The notes beneath the pieces were generated by a model. That model made no database searches. It saw nothing but the letters and a program-made list of their open reading frames with translations, and was not told the origin of the DNA. The position numbers were made by a program, and so were the translations under genes. A stretch of 50,456 bases of DNA from Pseudoxanthomonas mexicana (lineage in GTDB: Bacteria; Pseudomonadota; Gammaproteobacteria; Xanthomonadales; Xanthomonadaceae), in assembly GCF_010093385.1 (NCBI RefSeq), contig NZ_PDWV01000027.1:1-50456 (forward strand), read 5' to 3'. Shown here in pieces: positions 49,745 to 50,456 of this stretch. Position 1 is the stretch's first letter. The number at the start of each line of letters is the position of its first letter.

Positions 49745-50456
49745 TCACTGCGTCAGATAGACCTGCAGCGGGGCGCGAAGGGCCTGCAGCACGGCGCGGC
49801 CGGGATAGCCGGCGCCGCGTCCCTGGCCCGAAAGGGCCTGCTGCAGCACCTGCCGCTTCTCGCCGCCCTCGATGTGCAGGTACAGGCGGCCGGCATCCCG
49901 CAGCACGGGCAGGGTCAGGGTGATGCGCGGTTCGCCTGCGCCGGGGGCGCGCATCGGCAGGACGGTGGCGGTCGTGGCCGGGTCCATCGCGTCGGCGAGA
50001 CGGTCGCCGCCGGGGAAGAACGAGGCGGTGTGGCCGTCCCCCCCCATGCCCAGCACGACCACGTCGAGCTTGGCCGGCAGGGCGGCTGCCACGTCGGCCA
50101 GCACCTCGTCCGGTGAAGCCGCCGGGCGGTACAGCGGCACGAACCGGGCGGCGGCCGCCGCATCCTGCAGCAGATACTCCTTCACCAGCCGGGCGTTGGA
50201 GCGCTCGTGGCGGTCATCCACCCAGCGTTCGTCGACCAGGGTGACGGTGACGTTCGCCCAGTCCAGCGGCTGTCGCGACAGTGCCTGCAGGAAGCGGCGC
50301 GGGGTGGTGCCGCCGGACAGGGCGATGCTGGCCTGGCCGCGAAGCGAGAGGGCGGTGCGCAGGTCGTCGGCCACGGCTTGGGCCAGCGCCTGGGCGACGG
50401 CGTCGCCGTCCGGGAACGGGTGCAGCTGGATCTGCAGCGAGAGATCGGTGGGGGGC
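49745..50456 (-). CDS. pgl: 6-phosphogluconolactonase, 5' end missing (cut by window edge)
   Basis: The frame is open from the right edge to the stop at 49745-49747, about 236 residues visible. The enzyme opens 6-phosphogluconolactone in the oxidative pentose phosphate pathway. SIALSGGTTPRRFL is the SIS-like phosphosugar motif, VTLVDERWV and LGMGGDGHTASFFPG hold the active-site residues. A GTG at 50374 would give a shorter ORF, but the frame continues upstream without stop (LSLQIQLHPFPDGDAVAQAL) and homologues extend there, so the true start is off-window. Confidence 0.92.
   Translation of the reverse strand, partial: PPTDLSLQIQLHPFPDGDAVAQALAQAVADDLRTALSLRGQASIALSGGTTPRRFLQALSRQPLDWANVTVTLVDERWVDDRHERSNARLVKEYLLQDAAAAARFVPLYRPAASPDEVLADVAAALPAKLDVVVLGMGGDGHTASFFPGGDRLADAMDPATTATVLPMRAPGAGEPRITLTLPVLRDAGRLYLHIEGGEKRQVLQQALSGQGRGAGYPGRAVLQALRAPLQVYLTQ

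Overview
This is a GC-rich, densely coded chromosomal segment whose gene content (Xanthomonad-type two-domain methylglyoxal synthase, monomeric isocitrate dehydrogenase with AceK, QueF, one-chain indolepyruvate:ferredoxin oxidoreductase, and the TGTAGGAGCG-type palindromic repeats between genes) points to a gammaproteobacterium of the Xanthomonadaceae, most like Pseudoxanthomonas, Stenotrophomonas or a relative. That assignment is inference from recognised proteins; no marker gene was compared. No rRNA, tRNA or CRISPR array was recognised, and no gap between genes exceeds about 265 bp.

Layout. 1-133: the 3' end of an IS481-family element with its target site. 142-10352, almost all minus strand: an acyl-CoA synthetase/GNAT lysine acetyltransferase, aceK, a LysR regulator with a small divergent ORF, monomeric icd, a small lipoprotein, a LysM protein and queF. 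10422-14478, plus strand: a chagasin-like inhibitor lipoprotein, a lytic transglycosylase, a hexose-6-phosphate mutarotase and an MFS efflux pump. 14533-24647, minus strand: a PepSY protein, a BenE transporter, mgsA, an unknown secreted protein, gltD and gltB (nitrogen assimilation), and an I78 inhibitor lipoprotein.

24707-37656, minus strand: the most coherent block. Two tandem Tat-signal TldD proteins, a TldE-like protein, a DUF4159 protein, a MoxR AAA ATPase, a DUF58 protein, a BatA-like protein, a DUF4175 membrane protein with a His/Asp-rich insert, and a further membrane protein. The last four genes are chained by 4-bp ATGA overlaps, so they are almost certainly one operon. The block looks like an envelope assembly or quality-control module (MoxR/VWA type) beside peptide-processing TldD/TldE metalloproteases.

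37780-50456: an NYN/LOTUS RNA-binding protein, a DUF938 methyltransferase framed by repeats, the large indolepyruvate oxidoreductase, a TPR-like protein divergent from it with a candidate CRP/Clp site between, a gamma-glutamyltransferase, an orphan AT-richer gene, DUF1653 and DUF1697 proteins, an ExeM/NucH nuclease, a membrane-anchored cytochrome c5 and a right-truncated 6-phosphogluconolactonase. Palindromic repeats sit at many 3' ends and supply the stop codon of several genes.
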